A DNA stretch of 64,000 nucleotides from Garcia nutans (GCA_947685225.1 CANTUV010000012.1:3844001-3908000), one strand, 5' to 3'. Counted from the stretch's first letter, positions 21,930 through 34,861 are shown. Made by a program: numbers and translations. Notes: generated from the sequence alone by a model not told the origin.

Positions 21930-23680
21930 ATGACAACCATTCCACCAACAAACATCTTTACACATGAAAATCTAAACTCATTTCTATTTCGATGGAACGG
22001 ATTATTCCTATTAGAAACACAAAATATATTTGTTCCTAGATAGTAAAGGAATTAAGCTATGGAAATTTGTTTAAAATGAGTGGAAACCTCCTACTCATGA
22101 AGTTGAAGGTGTCCAAGTTCTTTTTCCTAAATCACAATGGTCAAGTGCCAATGTGAAATATCGGTTCAAGAATAATAAAATAGCCTTGATGAATTCAATA
22201 TCAAGAGAAGAAGGTGGGAGAGTCCAACATCTCACTTGTGCACATTGCATTTGAAAAACTCTTGAAAACTACCATGAGGGCACTACCCAAGCGAGGTTCA
22301 CCAAGAAGCAAATACATGTACATGGAGTATGAGTTATTCAAGAAGAAGCCCAACGAAAATGTAACCGATATAACAAACCGCTCGCTTGCCATTATCAACA
22401 AATTAAAGAAATATGGTAAGGTATATGATCAAGGTGATGTCAATAGAAAAATCTTGAGAGCTCTTAGAGCAAGGAAGAGCTTTGAGTCCAAAGTCTCTTC
22501 TATTGAAGAGGCTCATGATCTTAGCATTTTGAGAATCGATGAACTTATGGAAAAGCTACTCACTTATGAACTACACGATGAAAAGGAAGAAGAACAAGGT
22601 GATAAAGAGAAAAGAAAAGTAATAGCTCTTAAGGCAATCAGAGAAGTTGAGAGCTCAAGCAATGAAGTTAGTGATGATGAAGAAGAAATGGCAATGTTTT
22701 TAAAAAGAATAAGTGATTGGAAGAGAAAGAGAAGATTACAAGCTAACAAAGGTACATTTTATAAATCCTCATTCAAAGATAAAGATAAAAAGAATGAAGT
22801 TAAATGTTATGAATGTGATAAATCTGATCACATCAAATCGGATTGCTTCAAGTTGAAGAACAAAAAGAAGTGGGATAAGAAAAAGAAGAAATCACTCAAA
22901 GCTACATAGGATGATTCTTCTCAAGTGAAGAAGAAGAAGAAGAAGAGGAGGAAGAAATTTTTAATCTATGTTTTATGGTTATTGAGGATGAAAATGACTC
23001 CAATAAGGTAGGTAATCAATTATTGAACTTAATTGCATTTGATAATGGTGTTAATGATGCTTTAGATGATAGTGATTTGATTGAACATATGAAACTTAGA
23101 GTGGAAAAATATTTTTCTAAGATGAAATTTTATAAGGATAAACGCTCTAAGCTAGAAAAGGATTTTGTGTGCTTGAAAAACTCTACATTAGAATTAAAGA
23201 CCTCAAATGAATAATTATTGAAATCAATTGATGAAATGAATAAAAATTCTCATAGCTTAAAAAATGTGATCAAGGAAAATGAAAAAGGATGAACTAAAAG
23301 AGCTAAAAGAATCAATTTCAAAATTTTTTAAAGGAAAAGAGGCATTAGACACATTGATAGATAATCAAAAGTCACCCTCTTTGAAATATAGTTTGGGATT
23401 CAATGGCTCATCCATCACTATATCTAATGCACCAATATTTGTAAAAACATCTACAACTCAAACCTCTAATATTGAAGTTATTAAGAACACTAATGGACAA
23501 ACCAAACTTAAAAATCCTAAAAGGATTACATTAGATTCACAAGGCTCTAGAACTAAAATTCAAGAGCAAATCATGCATTCATGTATACAAGACATGTACA
23601 TAAACACAAAAAAATGCACAAAAACATTCTCATTCAATACACACTTGCAATTGTGTGCATGGTACATTGAATTTCAATAG
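21930..23680 (+). pseudogene. copia B gag, frameshifted
   Basis: The start region (21930-22200) is broken by stops. The segment 22214-22909 is open and contains the C-terminal half of a UBN2-type gag (KKPNENVTDITNRSLAIIN) and a CCHC zinc knuckle at 22805-22846 (CYECDKSDHIKSDC). It ends in a Lys-rich tail. Later pieces 22975-23214 and 23279-23680 are coiled-coil-like, charged segments in shifted frames, as in the extended gag of sireviruses. Gag would form the particle that packages element RNA; this copy cannot make it whole. Confidence 0.8.
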
Positions 23681-23884
23681 AAAAGTGCATAAGTTTAGAA
23701 CCTTATATTAATGCACATATTGTATAAACTTTGGACATAAGAGCACATTTTACTATATTAGAAAGACTCATCTCAAGTTAGAGGATCATTCTACTACTAA
23801 CCCCTAAGGACCCAATTATATTTGGGTACCTAAAAGAAGGTGAATATTATTTTTTTATAGGTAAGCCTAAAATCCACTATCAAT

Positions 23885-26800
23885 GAAAATATTTGGCTTG
23901 TGGATAGTGGATGCTCAAGGCATATGGCGGGTAATGCAAAGCTCTTTACATCACTCACTTACAAGCATAGAGGTAATGTTACTTTTGGAAACAATGATAA
24001 AGGTAAAACCATTGGCATACTTGGTAAGAATATGATTAACAATGTATGGCTTGTCGATGGGTTGAAACATAATTTATTTAGTGTAAGTCAACTATGTGAT
24101 AAAGGATATGATATAAGTTTTAACTCTAAAGGATGCAAAGTTATCAATTCAAATGGTGGACTTGCATTCAAAGGAGTTAGAATTGGTAATACATATAAAA
24201 TTGACATACATTCCAATAATGAATTTGAATGTTTGATTACCATTAGTAATGATGTTTGGTTGTGGCATAGAAGACTAGGACATGCTAGTATGGATCACTT
24301 ACAATGCATTAGTAAAGAAGAACTAGTTGATGGTCTCCTTAAAGTAAAATTTGATGAAGATAGGACTTGTGAACCTTGTCAATTTGGTAAGCAACATAAA
24401 AGTTCATTCAAATCTAAAAATATTGTAAGTACTTCTAGACCTTTAGAAATCATTCACATGGATTTGTTTGGACCAAATAGAGTTACTAGCTTAGGTGGCA
24501 AGTTATATGCATTTATACTTATTAATGATTACTCAAGGTTTATATGGGGTTAATTTCTTAGCTCAAAAGAATGAAACTTTCAATCATTTTAAAATATTTG
24601 TAAAAAGAGTTCAAAAATAAAAAAAAAGATGATGTAGTCACATCGATTAGAAGTGATCATGGCAAAGAATTTAAAAATGAAAACTTTGAAAATTTTTGCA
24701 ATGAGTTTGGTATTTCACACAACTTATCGGCTCCTAGAACACCACAACAAAAAGGTGTGGTTGAAAGGAAAAATAGAGCATTGGATGAAATGGCTAGGAC
24801 AATGCTCAATGAGTATGATTTACCATCTTACTTTTAGGTCGAAGCCGTTAATACCGTATATTATATTTCAAATCATGTTTATAAAAGGCCTTTGATAAAT
24901 AAAACTTCTTATGAGCTATGGAATGGAAATGCTTGGATGCAAATGCTTTATATTGAATACCAGGATAATCTTAGAGTGTTTGGATGCAAATGCTTTATAT
25001 TGAATACCAGGATAATCTTGGAAAATCTTCATCCAACTCGGATGAAGACATATTTTTATGATATTCATCATCTAGCAAAGCATATAGAGTTTTTAATAAG
25101 AGAACATTAGTAGTTAGAGAATCAATGCATATTGTTTTTTATGAATCCTCTAAACTTGATCAAAGGAAATGTAGTGTTCTTGATGATTTTATAGGTACAT
25201 TTGAAAAACAAAAAATAATTGATGTTTCAAAGAATAATCATGATGAATAAGAAGAAGACTCTCAAGAGCTACCAAAAAAACTAATCATTGGTGATACATC
25301 AAAGGGAGTAACTACTATATCTAAACTTAAATACTTAGATGTTAATGTTACTTTTGTTTCTCAAATTGAGCCAAGGACCATTGAGGTGGCTCTTAGTGAT
25401 GAGTATTGGGTGATTGTTATGCAATATGAACTCAACTAATTTGAAAGAAATAAAGTATGGTAACTTGTTCCTAAACCTAAAGATCATCCAATTATAGGAT
25501 GTAAATGGGTATATAGGAATAAGCTTGATGAAAATGGTCTCATTACTAAAAATAAAGCTAGATTGGTAGCCAAAGGCTATAACCAAGAGGAATGCATTGA
25601 CTATGATGAGATATTTGCCCACGTTGCTATATTAGGAGCCATTAGAATATTACTTCACATCAATTTTAAACTCTTTCAAATGGATGTTAAAAGTGTATTT
25701 TTAAATGAGTTTATTAATAGGGAAGATTATGTTGAACAACCACCTGATTTTAAAGATTATAAATTTTTAAATCATGTTTTTAAATTTTTCAAAGCATTAT
25801 ATGGATTGAAACAAGCTCCAAAAGCTTGGTATGCTAGATTTAATGCCTATTTGCTTGAAAATGGTTTTTCAAAAGGCAAAGTTGACACAACTCTTTTTGT
25901 TAAAAAGAAAATACATAACATTTTGATTGTGCAAATTTATATTGATGACATTATATTTGGTTCTACTAATGAATCTTTGTGCAAAGAATTTACTTCTTAT
26001 ATGTCTAGAAAATTTAAAATGAGTATGATGTGTGAACTCAAATTCTTCCTTGGACTACAAATCAAACAATGCAATGATGGAATCTCTATCAACCAATCCA
26101 AGTACACAAAGGAACTTCTCAAGAAATTTGGAATGGATGGTTGTAAGATTAGCAAGACTCCAATGAGCGCATCCTTGAAACTTGACAAAGATGAAAATGA
26201 TAAGGCAGTAGATGAGAAGAAATATCAAGGTATCATCGGATCACTACTTTACTTAATTGCCTCTAGACCGGATATAATATACAGTGTATGTTTGTATGCT
26301 AGATTTCAATCATATCCTAGGAAATCACATTGGAATGCTACTAAAAGAATTTTAAAATATTTAAATGGTATGTTATATTTAGGACTTTGGTATCCTAGAA
26401 ATACATTATTTGACATTTTAGGTTTTTCGGATACGGACTATGCCAGTAGTCTTTTGGATAGAAAAAGCACAACCAGTGTATGCCATTTTCTTTATGATTG
26501 CCTAGTTTCTTAGTTTAGCAAGAAACAAGTGTCGGTTGCTCTTTCTACCGGGGAAGTCGAATATGTTTCTACATGTTTTTATTGCACATAAGTACTTTAG
26601 ATGAAATAACAATTTCTTGATTATGGTAAAAATTTTATCCCATTCCCATTAAGTATGATAACACTAGTACCATTAACCAATCTAAAAATTCAATTTAACA
26701 CTCTAGGTCAAAATATATAGATATTAGACATCATTTCTTATGAGATAATGTTCAAAACCAAAATATTATCTTAATTCATTGATATACAAAACCAACTTGT

Positions 26801-26900
26801 TGATATCTTTACAAAACCCTTAAATGAAGAAATGTTAAATTTCATAAGGAAACATTTAAGGATGATGGATGGAAACACCTTAATGTAGGAATTGAAATTG
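23885..26900 (+). pseudogene. copia B pol: protease, integrase, RT, RNase H, broken
   Basis: Open pieces in order. 23900-24553 has the protease DSGCSRHMAG, then the pre-integrase zinc region (LWHRRLGHASMDHL, then CEPCQFGKQHKSSF) and the first integrase Asp (HMDLFGP). A stop (24551), an A-run shift near 24618 and a 47-bp tandem duplication (24933-25025) break integrase; its core Asp (SDHGKEF) and Glu (PQQKGVVERKNR) regions remain readable. RT lies at about 25370-26513, with QMDVKSVFLNEF, KALYGLKQAPKAWY and the catalytic YIDDI near 25940. RNase H follows to about 26900 with a stop at 26514. This is a copia gene order (integrase before RT). It is not functional as it stands. Confidence 0.88.
24933..25025 (+). 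repeat. 47-bp tandem duplication in copia B integrase
   Basis: TTGGATGCAAATGCTTTATA and the following TTGAATACCAGGATAATCTT occur twice with a period of 47 bases (24933-24979, 24980-25025). Since 47 is not a multiple of three, the duplication shifts the frame. Confidence 0.92.
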
Positions 26901-27444
26901 CTTTACATGATCTAAATTTCCCATTTGTATCTATTTATGATCATACATTGAAACTTCCAATTAAAAATACAATTCCCCTAAAAATCTTAATTTTTAGACA
27001 TTTTCCGATCGGACCACCTTATAGTCTGACCGTACTTTTTTAAAAATCCTTAATTTCAAATTTTTCATAAAAGTATGACCATACTCGTTATGGTACGACT
27101 GAAATTTTTCAAAATTTTATGACCGCTGTGCCTAAAATCAAAATTGTGTTCAGTCTTTCTATAGTTCAATTAAACTTTCTATGAATTTTTAAATTTTCCC
27201 ACTGGACTCACAGCAGTCTGACCGGACTTTTCCTCTGGACTCAAATTTTTTTAGCCATTGGAACTCATTCAAAACGTGCAAATTACTCCTCAAACAGTTA
27301 TAAATAGCTAGTTTTCAAATAAAATACTATAAATACCCTCCTCCCAATATCAGTATTTACAACTTTTTATCAAATCCTAAACACTTAAACACTCAAAACA
27401 CACAAACTCTCTTAAAATCTCTTCTTTCCTTCATCTATTTTCTC

Positions 27445-28790
27445 AATCAAACTCTATGGCTCCTAAAGAATAAAAAAGAAAAGCATGAAGAGTTGAAAAA
27501 AGGAAAGAAAATTACTGCCTCTTCTCAATAAGAAGAACCACCAAGAAGAAGCCATAAGATAAGATTTAAAGATGATGAAGAAAGATAAAGGTATGCTACC
27601 CTTAAAGATAAAACTGGAGAAGTAAACCGTCTCTTCTTTACCCTCACTCTAATATCTCTAGGTATTGAAAATGATATTAGAGGTTGTCTTCGAACCTTAG
27701 AATGAGAGCAATTTGTGTGTCTTGAGCATGATGACTTTGATTGGGAGAGCTTGACAAAAGAGTTTCTCACAACCTTGGTTGTTAGCAAAAAGAGCACCAA
27801 CCCTTTAGGTTATTATAGGATATCCTTTATGTTATTTAACCAAGAATATGGTCTTACATTTGAGGATTTTTCATCTATTTGGGATTTTCAATTAGAAGGT
27901 ATCTTTCACATCTCAAACCTTGTCCTCACTCCTGAAGTTCAATTGAAATTTTAGAAAGAAATTTTCATTGAAACCTCACTTCATAAACAATTCAATGCTA
28001 AGAACCTTTGGACTTTAACTTATTGGATGTTACATAGGACTATCACTTATATAATAAATGCTAGGGGAGATAGTAATGAAAAACTAATTTAAAAAGATCT
28101 CCTCTTCCTTTTTGTCTCATTAGAGGTCAACCCATTCAAACTGAAAAATTCCTAATTGACATATTCCTGCATATTGGAAAACCAAATCTGGGTTTATCCT
28201 TCTCTCTTCCCAAATAACACAAATTTCCAAATATGCTAGTGTACTTACTTCAACAAATAAAGCCACTCTCCAATCCTCTTGATCCCACCAAAATATCCAT
28301 AAACATAGGCCATCTCATATATGTCAAATGTATTAGGGATAATAACGGGACATATGTCTACTTTTTAGGAGCACTAGGTTCTCAACTAAGGAAAAGGCCT
28401 AGGATTGTAGAAGAAGGTGAAGAGACATCTCAAATGGAATTTCCTAAAGCTCCAACCACAAGACCTCAATCCTCTATCCTTCAACTTCTCCAAGATATTC
28501 ATGATCAAGTGAGCTCCCAAGGAATAAGAATTGACAGCCTTACCAACCAAATTTCTCATCTTCATCTTGACATTCAACATATTCAAGAAGCTTTAGGACT
28601 ACCAAAGTGTTTTGATGATGAATTAAGTCTATCTCCTTCCATTCACGGTTCCTTTCCTCCTGAAGAAGAGGGTGAAGCTACTATCTCTCACCCAAGGGAA
28701 GAAGAAGGGAACATGAAGAAGAAGAATGGGATGAAGAAGAAGAAGGGGGTGACGAAAGTGACAAAGATAACCAAGATGATTAAAACTTAA
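27445..28790 (+). pseudogene. copia B extra ORF downstream of pol
   Basis: Between RNase H and the 3' LTR lies a decayed coding region on the same strand as pol. It starts with a Lys-rich MAPKE segment near 27456, and an Arg-rich piece follows. A globular part lies near 27715-28200 (FVCLEHDDFDWESLTKEF, then NPLGYYRISFMLFNQEYGLT), interrupted by single stops. The open part 28233-28790 (185 codons) has a coiled-coil-like helix (QGIRIDSLTNQISHLHLDIQ) followed by an acidic then Lys-rich tail. This layout resembles the 'putative plant transposon protein' accessory ORFs found after pol in some sireviruses. No signal peptide or membrane segment is evident, so an envelope role is not supported by what is visible. 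Function unknown. Confidence 0.65.
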
Positions 28791-29090
28791 TTTATCATTT
28801 ACCATTTCATTGTACTTGTGTTTGTTTAATGATTTCAATGTTGTTCTTATCTTTGTTTGATGAATATTTTTGAATGAATGCTTCATTTTCATGAATTGAA
28901 ATTATTTCACTCTTTTAATTCGAATGTTTCTTTTTGCCTTTTTTAAATGGGGAGAATTGACTTGAATTGAACTGAATTAATTTGACCAATTGACTTAATT
29001 ACATGAAGCACTTATTAAGGGGGAGCAAATTAACTTAATTTACCTTAAACACACTTTAAACACTTTAAATTCAATTTAATTGCCAAAGTC

Positions 29091-29101
29091 AAAAGGGGGA
29101 C
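29091..29101 (+). other. copia B polypurine tract
   Basis: AAAAGGGGGA immediately precedes the 3' LTR, which begins at 29104. Confidence 0.85.
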
Positions 29102-29103
29102 AC

Positions 29104-30331
29104 TATTAGCCAAACCCTTGGCATGATTACTCTATTTTTTATCTTAGGCAATCAAATTGAATTGAACTAACATTTGTATCAAGTTACACTTTGCAGGAAG
29201 ATAATTTTTAGATAAATCCTGAAAGGTATAATCATATCTCATTAAAGCCCGACCGCACCCTTAATATCAATATGACCATTATTTTCACAGAAAGGTTCAC
29301 GGTGAAAGATACTCATGAAATCTCATTATACCACTGGAAGTCCACTCAGACCATGGATAAGTCCGACCGGATCATTGGTTGTGAAAAATGACAATTAACA
29401 AAGTGAGTTTCACTATCAAAAGTAATCATATTTTCTTAGAGTACCAGAAAGTCCGACCGGACCTTTGAAGCAAAATTTATTCAAAAACATTTTGTGAAGT
29501 TCTCGACCAACGGTACGCCCAGAATTTCAACATACCATCAATATTCCGATTGTACCAGATGCAAGTCTGACTGAACTCTTTAAAAATTCTTCAAATCAAA
29601 AGTCGTTATATCTCTACTCAATTAGTGGAAGCCACGTGTACCAACCGTTGAAGGAGCATTAGCCAGTTTTTTAAATATTTCGATCGGACCTTGAGAATTT
29701 TGATTGGAATTAAGTGAAGTACGACCGAACCATAGCTAATCCAACCATGAGAATGATCTGTATAATAATTTAGTGGGAGACAAATTCAAACATGTTAGCT
29801 CCTATCTCAAAAGGCTATATCAAGACTTGAATGCTATAAATACCTCAAGAAACTTCATTTTTAAAAAATGATTATGTTTGTAATAGCCAAATTTAATAAC
29901 TTTCATTTCTTTGCATCAAAATTACATTTGTATTAATTGAGTATTGTGTGTGAGCATTAAACACCATTAAAAGTTTGAGTGTAAGCTTGGAAACACTTAA
30001 GTTGTTAGAGTGAGTCTGGAAAAACTCTTGTAATGGCTGTGAGGATTAATCTCAAACCATTGTAATAGTTTGGTATGAGCTAGTGAAAACACTAAGTTAG
30101 AGTTAAGCTTGGAAAAACTCAAGACTAGTGGAACCTTAATAAGTTGTTAAGGAAGTTAATGTAGGATTAAGGTAAATCTGAACCACTATAACTCTTTGTG
30201 TTCTTTCTTATATACTCTACTCATTCTTCTTCTACATCTTCTTCATCTCTTCCTTTTAAAATTTTAAATTTACCATCACTCTTCATATCAACCAATTCAC
30301 CCTCCATCTTGGTTGCTAATTTGGGACAACA
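29104..30331 (+). repeat. copia B 3' LTR
   Basis: 1228 bp, collinear with 20626-21876 but with many substitutions and small deletions. Its first dinucleotide is TA rather than TG. It ends TTTGGGACAACA. Several GACCGG motifs have decayed to GATCGG, GATTGG or GACTGA forms. Confidence 0.92.
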
Positions 30332-30387
30332 TATTAAAAATAATTGCCTCGTCATTTTTCCAAATTGACAACTATTACATGTACCAC
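30332..30387 (-). pseudogene. copia A, pre-integrase fragment between two insertions
   Basis: A 56-bp sliver, translated on the minus strand, gives SGTCNSCQFGKMTRQLF, the pre-integrase Cys motif of Ty1/copia. It joins in sense to KLELV...CSP in the segment that resumes at 20625. On the other side it joins, after the Athila element, to 41645 onward. This shows that one copia element was split twice. Its last five bases (30383-30387, ACCAC) are the Athila target duplication. Confidence 0.85.
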
Positions 30388-31528
30388 TAATGGGTGTCGA
30401 AGCTATCAAAAATAATTTCTATTCCTAAACGAATTAAATTGTAAAAGTGGTGAATAGGGTGTCGAACCTCAAAGAATTATTACTTATTTAAATCTCTTTT
30501 GTAACAAAGGAAAATTAATTAAAACAAGAAATTAAAATAAGGGTTTTGAATAAAACTAAAATCTAAATAAAATTCAGAAGTTGATTCCGCTAATTAATTT
30601 GAAGACAAAAATAATAATTAAGAAAAGTTCAATGAGAGAAACCTTAGTTGAAGGAATAATCTTAATCCAATTCTTAAATTGATCGTAGATTCAAAGATCA
30701 CTCTTTTAATTATTCAATAAATCAGTTATAGTATTGGACAAGCTCTCAATGTCAATCCTTCCTTATGTATTAAATTAATTAGGAAGTGTTCTCTAATTAA
30801 TTCTTGCCAATAACCAATCCTATAGGAACGTCCTTAAAATCTAATTTATTAACAATCTTAAAAACTAGAAAGACCTGATTCTAACTAATAAACCCAATTT
30901 TGAGATTTATTTAATTAGATTATATAATCTTTTAAGATAGACCTAATTGCTACTTAAATCAAAATATCAAGAACAATTACAGATTCAAGAATTTTGAATA
31001 GCTATATGTTATTTAACTAATCAAGCAATGGATCCTTTTGATTAATTAGCAAACAACAATTAATTTAAGCCACAAATGATTATATAAATACTAAATATTA
31101 AGGGAGAAGAAAGTTAAAATTGTTTAGATATCACAATTCTTGAATATGAACTTTTAAGCTTCAATCAAGATGTAAAATTAGTTGCTCATGCTTTAAGAAG
31201 ATAAAACTTTGATAAATTATCAAGTTGCTGCAACCAAAATCTATCAAAAATTGTATCTCCAAGGCATCAAAATGAATTAAATTCCAACTGTAAGGTCTCT
31301 CTAAAACTATCAAGTCTTGTCTGTTACTAGCCTTGCCCAAGGCTCCTGCCTGAGACTCCTTCCAGCATCTCTCTTCCAAAACTTCTAAGTTTTAGCCTAT
31401 CTTTCTTCCTTCTTTTCTAGCTCTTCCTTTAGTAGTTTTCCTCTGTAAAAACATCCAAAAATCAATAGAAAATGGTAATAGTGAGTCCCCCATTAATCCA
31501 AAATATAAATAATATTTACTCACTATCA
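30388..31528 (-). repeat. Athila 3' LTR (left copy)
   Basis: 1141 bp. On the plus strand it runs TAATGGGTGTCGAAGC to TCACTATCA; the expected first dinucleotide TG is TA here. Collinear with 40497-41639 with many substitutions. Confidence 0.92.
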
Positions 31529-31543
31529 AATCCCCCCACACTT
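31529..31543 (-). other. Athila polypurine tract
   Basis: On the element strand this reads AAGTGTGGGGGGATT directly next to the 3' LTR, a typical form for Athila elements. Confidence 0.88.
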
Positions 31544-34500
31544 AAATCATGCTTGCCCTCAAGCATTTCACAATTTGTGACCTCCATTCCCACATTTATT
31601 AATCAATAACTCAACCTGGAATATTTAAATGACTCAAAGAGAATGAAAACTAATAACCAAAGACTCATAAAATAGGATTTTTAATATTTCACAAATTTAG
31701 CAGTCAGACTGAGATATATTATATAAAATGCCAAGATCTTTACCCTACTTTGATGATAAGTTAATTACCAGGTGAAAAACCAGTTACACCTAGGGAATCA
31801 CTTAACCTATCATGGTTTAATTACAAAAGATTTAAAATTAGGAACCAACATTTTATTTACTTTTGAGCATCTTTTAATTGCTTGCCTGAAATGTCATCAA
31901 TCTTTTGATGCAAGGGTAAATATTTGTGATGATGGAACCCACTTACTCAATTAGTCATAACTTTCAAGTGTCTAATAGCTCTACTCATAGTCTTTTAACT
32001 AGTGGAGTAAGACGTTCATTTTCAAACTTTATTTTGGGGTCTTTCCGTTTATTTATTTGGTTCCTAATATATTTCATAATTAATTTCTAGAATTAAACTA
32101 AGATAACCTAAGTAAGTCCACATATGTGCTTCAAGTTAGTTAAATTGATTAAGTTTAAAAAATCATGGGGTAAAAACCTTAAGACATTTTATACAAATGA
32201 TAAACATGCCATTTATGACCGCCAAATGGAGTGAAACAACAAAAATCAACCTAGATTAATTGGCTAAATACTGCCACATAATTTAATTCATAAAATATCA
32301 CATTTTAAAATTGTTTGAAAGATAAAATGGGTGTTGGGGTCAAAAATCAAAAAATACAAGCAAGGAGATGACATAATTCAGGATTTGCAAAAATTTCCAA
32401 TAGCATAGTAACAACAAATTCACTAAAATGTCAATAATCCACAAATCAGTATAAATCTGCATTAATGCCCACAAACTTCATTGAAATCTAACTGATAGGA
32501 TACCCTAAATAACAAAAATTATCAATAATCCAGCATATCCTATGTATCATAAAAAAAATTTCAAAAATTTAAGCATAAAAAATTTCAGAGATTTGAGCAA
32601 CACTCATCAAATTTGCATCAAATTCCACTAACATAGGTCAACACCCCCCACTCCCCCCCCCCCCCCCCCCAACCTATTATGTGAATTGTCCTCAATGAAC
32701 AAAATTAAGTAAAAAGAGTAAGGAAAGTGAATACTTCCTTGGTGTTATGTGTGAAAAGGTGTCCTGTGATGTCAATTCTATGAGGAATGATACATTTTAA
32801 AGCCTTGAGACAACTAAATGATTTGTTGTTCAATCCATATTATTTACGATGTAGTCTCATCACTACCATTCTCCAGGAGCTCCAACCATCACTCAATGTG
32901 AATTAAGGTATCTAGAATTTGTTGCATGACCAGTTGACTAGAGGAAGTAGCAGCACTTGAGGCAGCAGGGGCTGTAGGCCAAGAAAACTTCCGAAAGACA
33001 CGTTGTTCGCGAGGTACTACTGGACTTGGAGGAGCTAAAGAGTACATACCATTGTTTTCACACAGCAAACCCATGTCATCTAAGGCTTTAAGATGCAAAG
33101 GGGCAGGTTGACAAATAAAATGCAAGTCATTATGCACAATTTCAATCAAGAGCAATTGTGTGGCTAACTAAGTAATAATATGCCCTAAGATCGAAGGCCT
33201 TTTAATTGATATAATATTTGCAAATTGAGTAGCCAACCAATACCCTAAGTGAACTTTTCTATTCTGATTCATACACCATAAAAAGAATAACTCAATTTTT
33301 GAAACTAAAGCCGGAGCATCTTTCCTACCCAAAAAAGAGTATACTGAAGAGTAATGCAAAGAACTCCTCCCATCCAATGCTTCTGACAAATGCAGGCACA
33401 TCATCCAATAAATTCAAAGATGCAGTAGAAGGGAAGCGAGCATACTTACCTGGTGGAATAGCCAAACCACTTACCTGCATGTATCAAAGTTGTTACACTC
33501 GTGAATTAAAATCTAAGTGTTGGTTCTGACTAGGCTCAATATCACAGTGAGTCAGCTACTCCTGTCGAGCTTGTGTTTAGGTAGTTGACTGGGTATTGTC
33601 ATCTAAAGAAGGTGAATTACTAGTGTAGTGAGGAGACTATAGTGGTTCAGTATCCATGAATTCTTCATCAGACTCCTCACCACTAGTTGACTCATCACGG
33701 AGACGAGGTGGAAGTTGCATAGAAGACTGAAGAGTAATAGGTTGCGGTGCACTTGAAGTTCCAGTTGTTCTGAGTGGGTCTCCTTATCGGCATCATTTGT
33801 GACTAGACGTTGTTGCTCCACGATGAGCGAATGATTTAGTCCTCATGGTTGGTGGCTCGGTGGAAAGGGGTGGATTAATTAGGGGCTAGGTTTGATAGTC
33901 GAGTGGTGCGATTTAGGAAACTTGATCAATGGTGTGGTGGATCGAATGGCTAGTTCAGTTAAATGGTTGGTCGGGGTTTGATGGTCTACTGGTTTGATGA
34001 AGAGAAGCTTGTTCGCTTGTGGGGTTTGATCACCGAGCGAGTAGTGGAGTGGTGCACAAGTTTGGAGATAGGGGCAGCTCGGTTAGTGCTGAATGATGGT
34101 TGGGTTTATGTGTCTTGGTGATGGTGCCTAGAGGTGGTGGTATGGGTTTGGGTTGCTGATTCGGTGATGGTGGCGGCTAGATATGAAAGTGAAGAAAAGG
34201 AAAGAAAGCAAGGGTTAGGGTCAAAGGTAAAGGGTAATTTCAGAAAAAAAAATAAAAAAATTAAATTGTAGTCCTTTTTAAACCCATTACTAAGCCCACT
34301 ACTCCTGCGAGCAAATAAAAATGTATAAGCCTATCACTTCTACAGCAGATTAACCATCCAAGACTTCCACCATCAATGTTCCTGACCATATAAAAAAATA
34401 AAAAAATAAAATACAATAACTAAATTAAATGAAAGACATGATGAACATTATTTATGTATTAAAATATTTATTAATGTTTATTTAAATTTTTTTTATATAA

Positions 34501-34860
34501 ATAAGAATTAAAGGACAAACATAAGGGAGAGCAAAGGAAAATAAAATCAAAGAAAAGAATATTAAAACAAATAAACTAAGGGGATCGAACTAAAAATGGA
34601 AAAGATTTTTTTTAATATAGAGTAATAATCAAATGAAAAATAGCATAGAAGAATAAGAGAGAACAAAAATCAAAATCAAAGGGAAAATAAAATCAAAGGA
34701 AAGGAAATAAAAGAAAAGAACAAAAAATAAGAGTAAACAAAAATCAAAGCAACAAAATAAAAGTGAAGAGGTAAAAATGCATAGTAAAATAATGAAAGTT
34801 AATTTGGGTTGCCTCCCTATAGCGCCATTCTTTAATATCTTTGTCTACACTTGGCTACTA
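31544..34860 (-). pseudogene. Athila region between integrase and 3' LTR with extra-ORF remnant
   Basis: Athila elements carry an additional ORF here. A readable remnant lies at about 33830-32890 (minus): an acidic Ser/Glu-rich stretch (DESTSGEESDEEFMDTEP, near 33650-33700), then 33404-33168 containing GRKDAPALVSKIELFFLWCM, then 33155-32889 with a Pro/Ala/Ser-rich C-terminus. The phrase ELFFLWCM is typical of plant retrotransposon ORF-1-like proteins. Several stops interrupt it. 31544-32640 and 34200-34800 are AT-rich with no recognisable domain, and 32653-32670 is a run of 18 C. Confidence 0.6.
32641..32671 (-). repeat. poly-C/poly-G tract
   Basis: ACACCCCCCACT is followed by 18 consecutive C (32653-32670). 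On the element strand this is a G18 run followed by AGTG and G6. It is a striking homopolymer in otherwise AT-rich sequence and could act as a second polypurine tract or G-quadruplex. Homopolymer length may also be unreliable in the assembly. Confidence 0.85.
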
Positions 34861-34861
34861 A

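Larger units (their letters stand above)
20626..30331 (+). mobile_element. Sirevirus-type Ty1/copia element (copia B), decayed
   Basis: 9706-bp element in plus orientation inside copia A. LTRs lie at 20626-21876 and 29104-30331. The primer site, gag, protease, integrase, RT and RNase H follow in copia order, and an additional ORF lies between pol and the 3' LTR. RT phrases such as IIFGSTNESLCKEF and SKYTKELLKKFGMD are characteristic of the SIRE/Maximus lineage. The LTRs differ by many substitutions and a length difference of 23 bases, and the ORFs carry several stops, so the insertion is old. Flanking pentamers TACTG (20621-20625) and TATTA (30332-30336) match at only three positions, consistent with a decayed target duplication. 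Confidence 0.9.

Noticed and set aside
20626..30331. Envelope gene in the Sirevirus-type element
   Set aside because: The extra ORF has no visible signal peptide, transmembrane segment or fusion-like feature; only its position recalls env.
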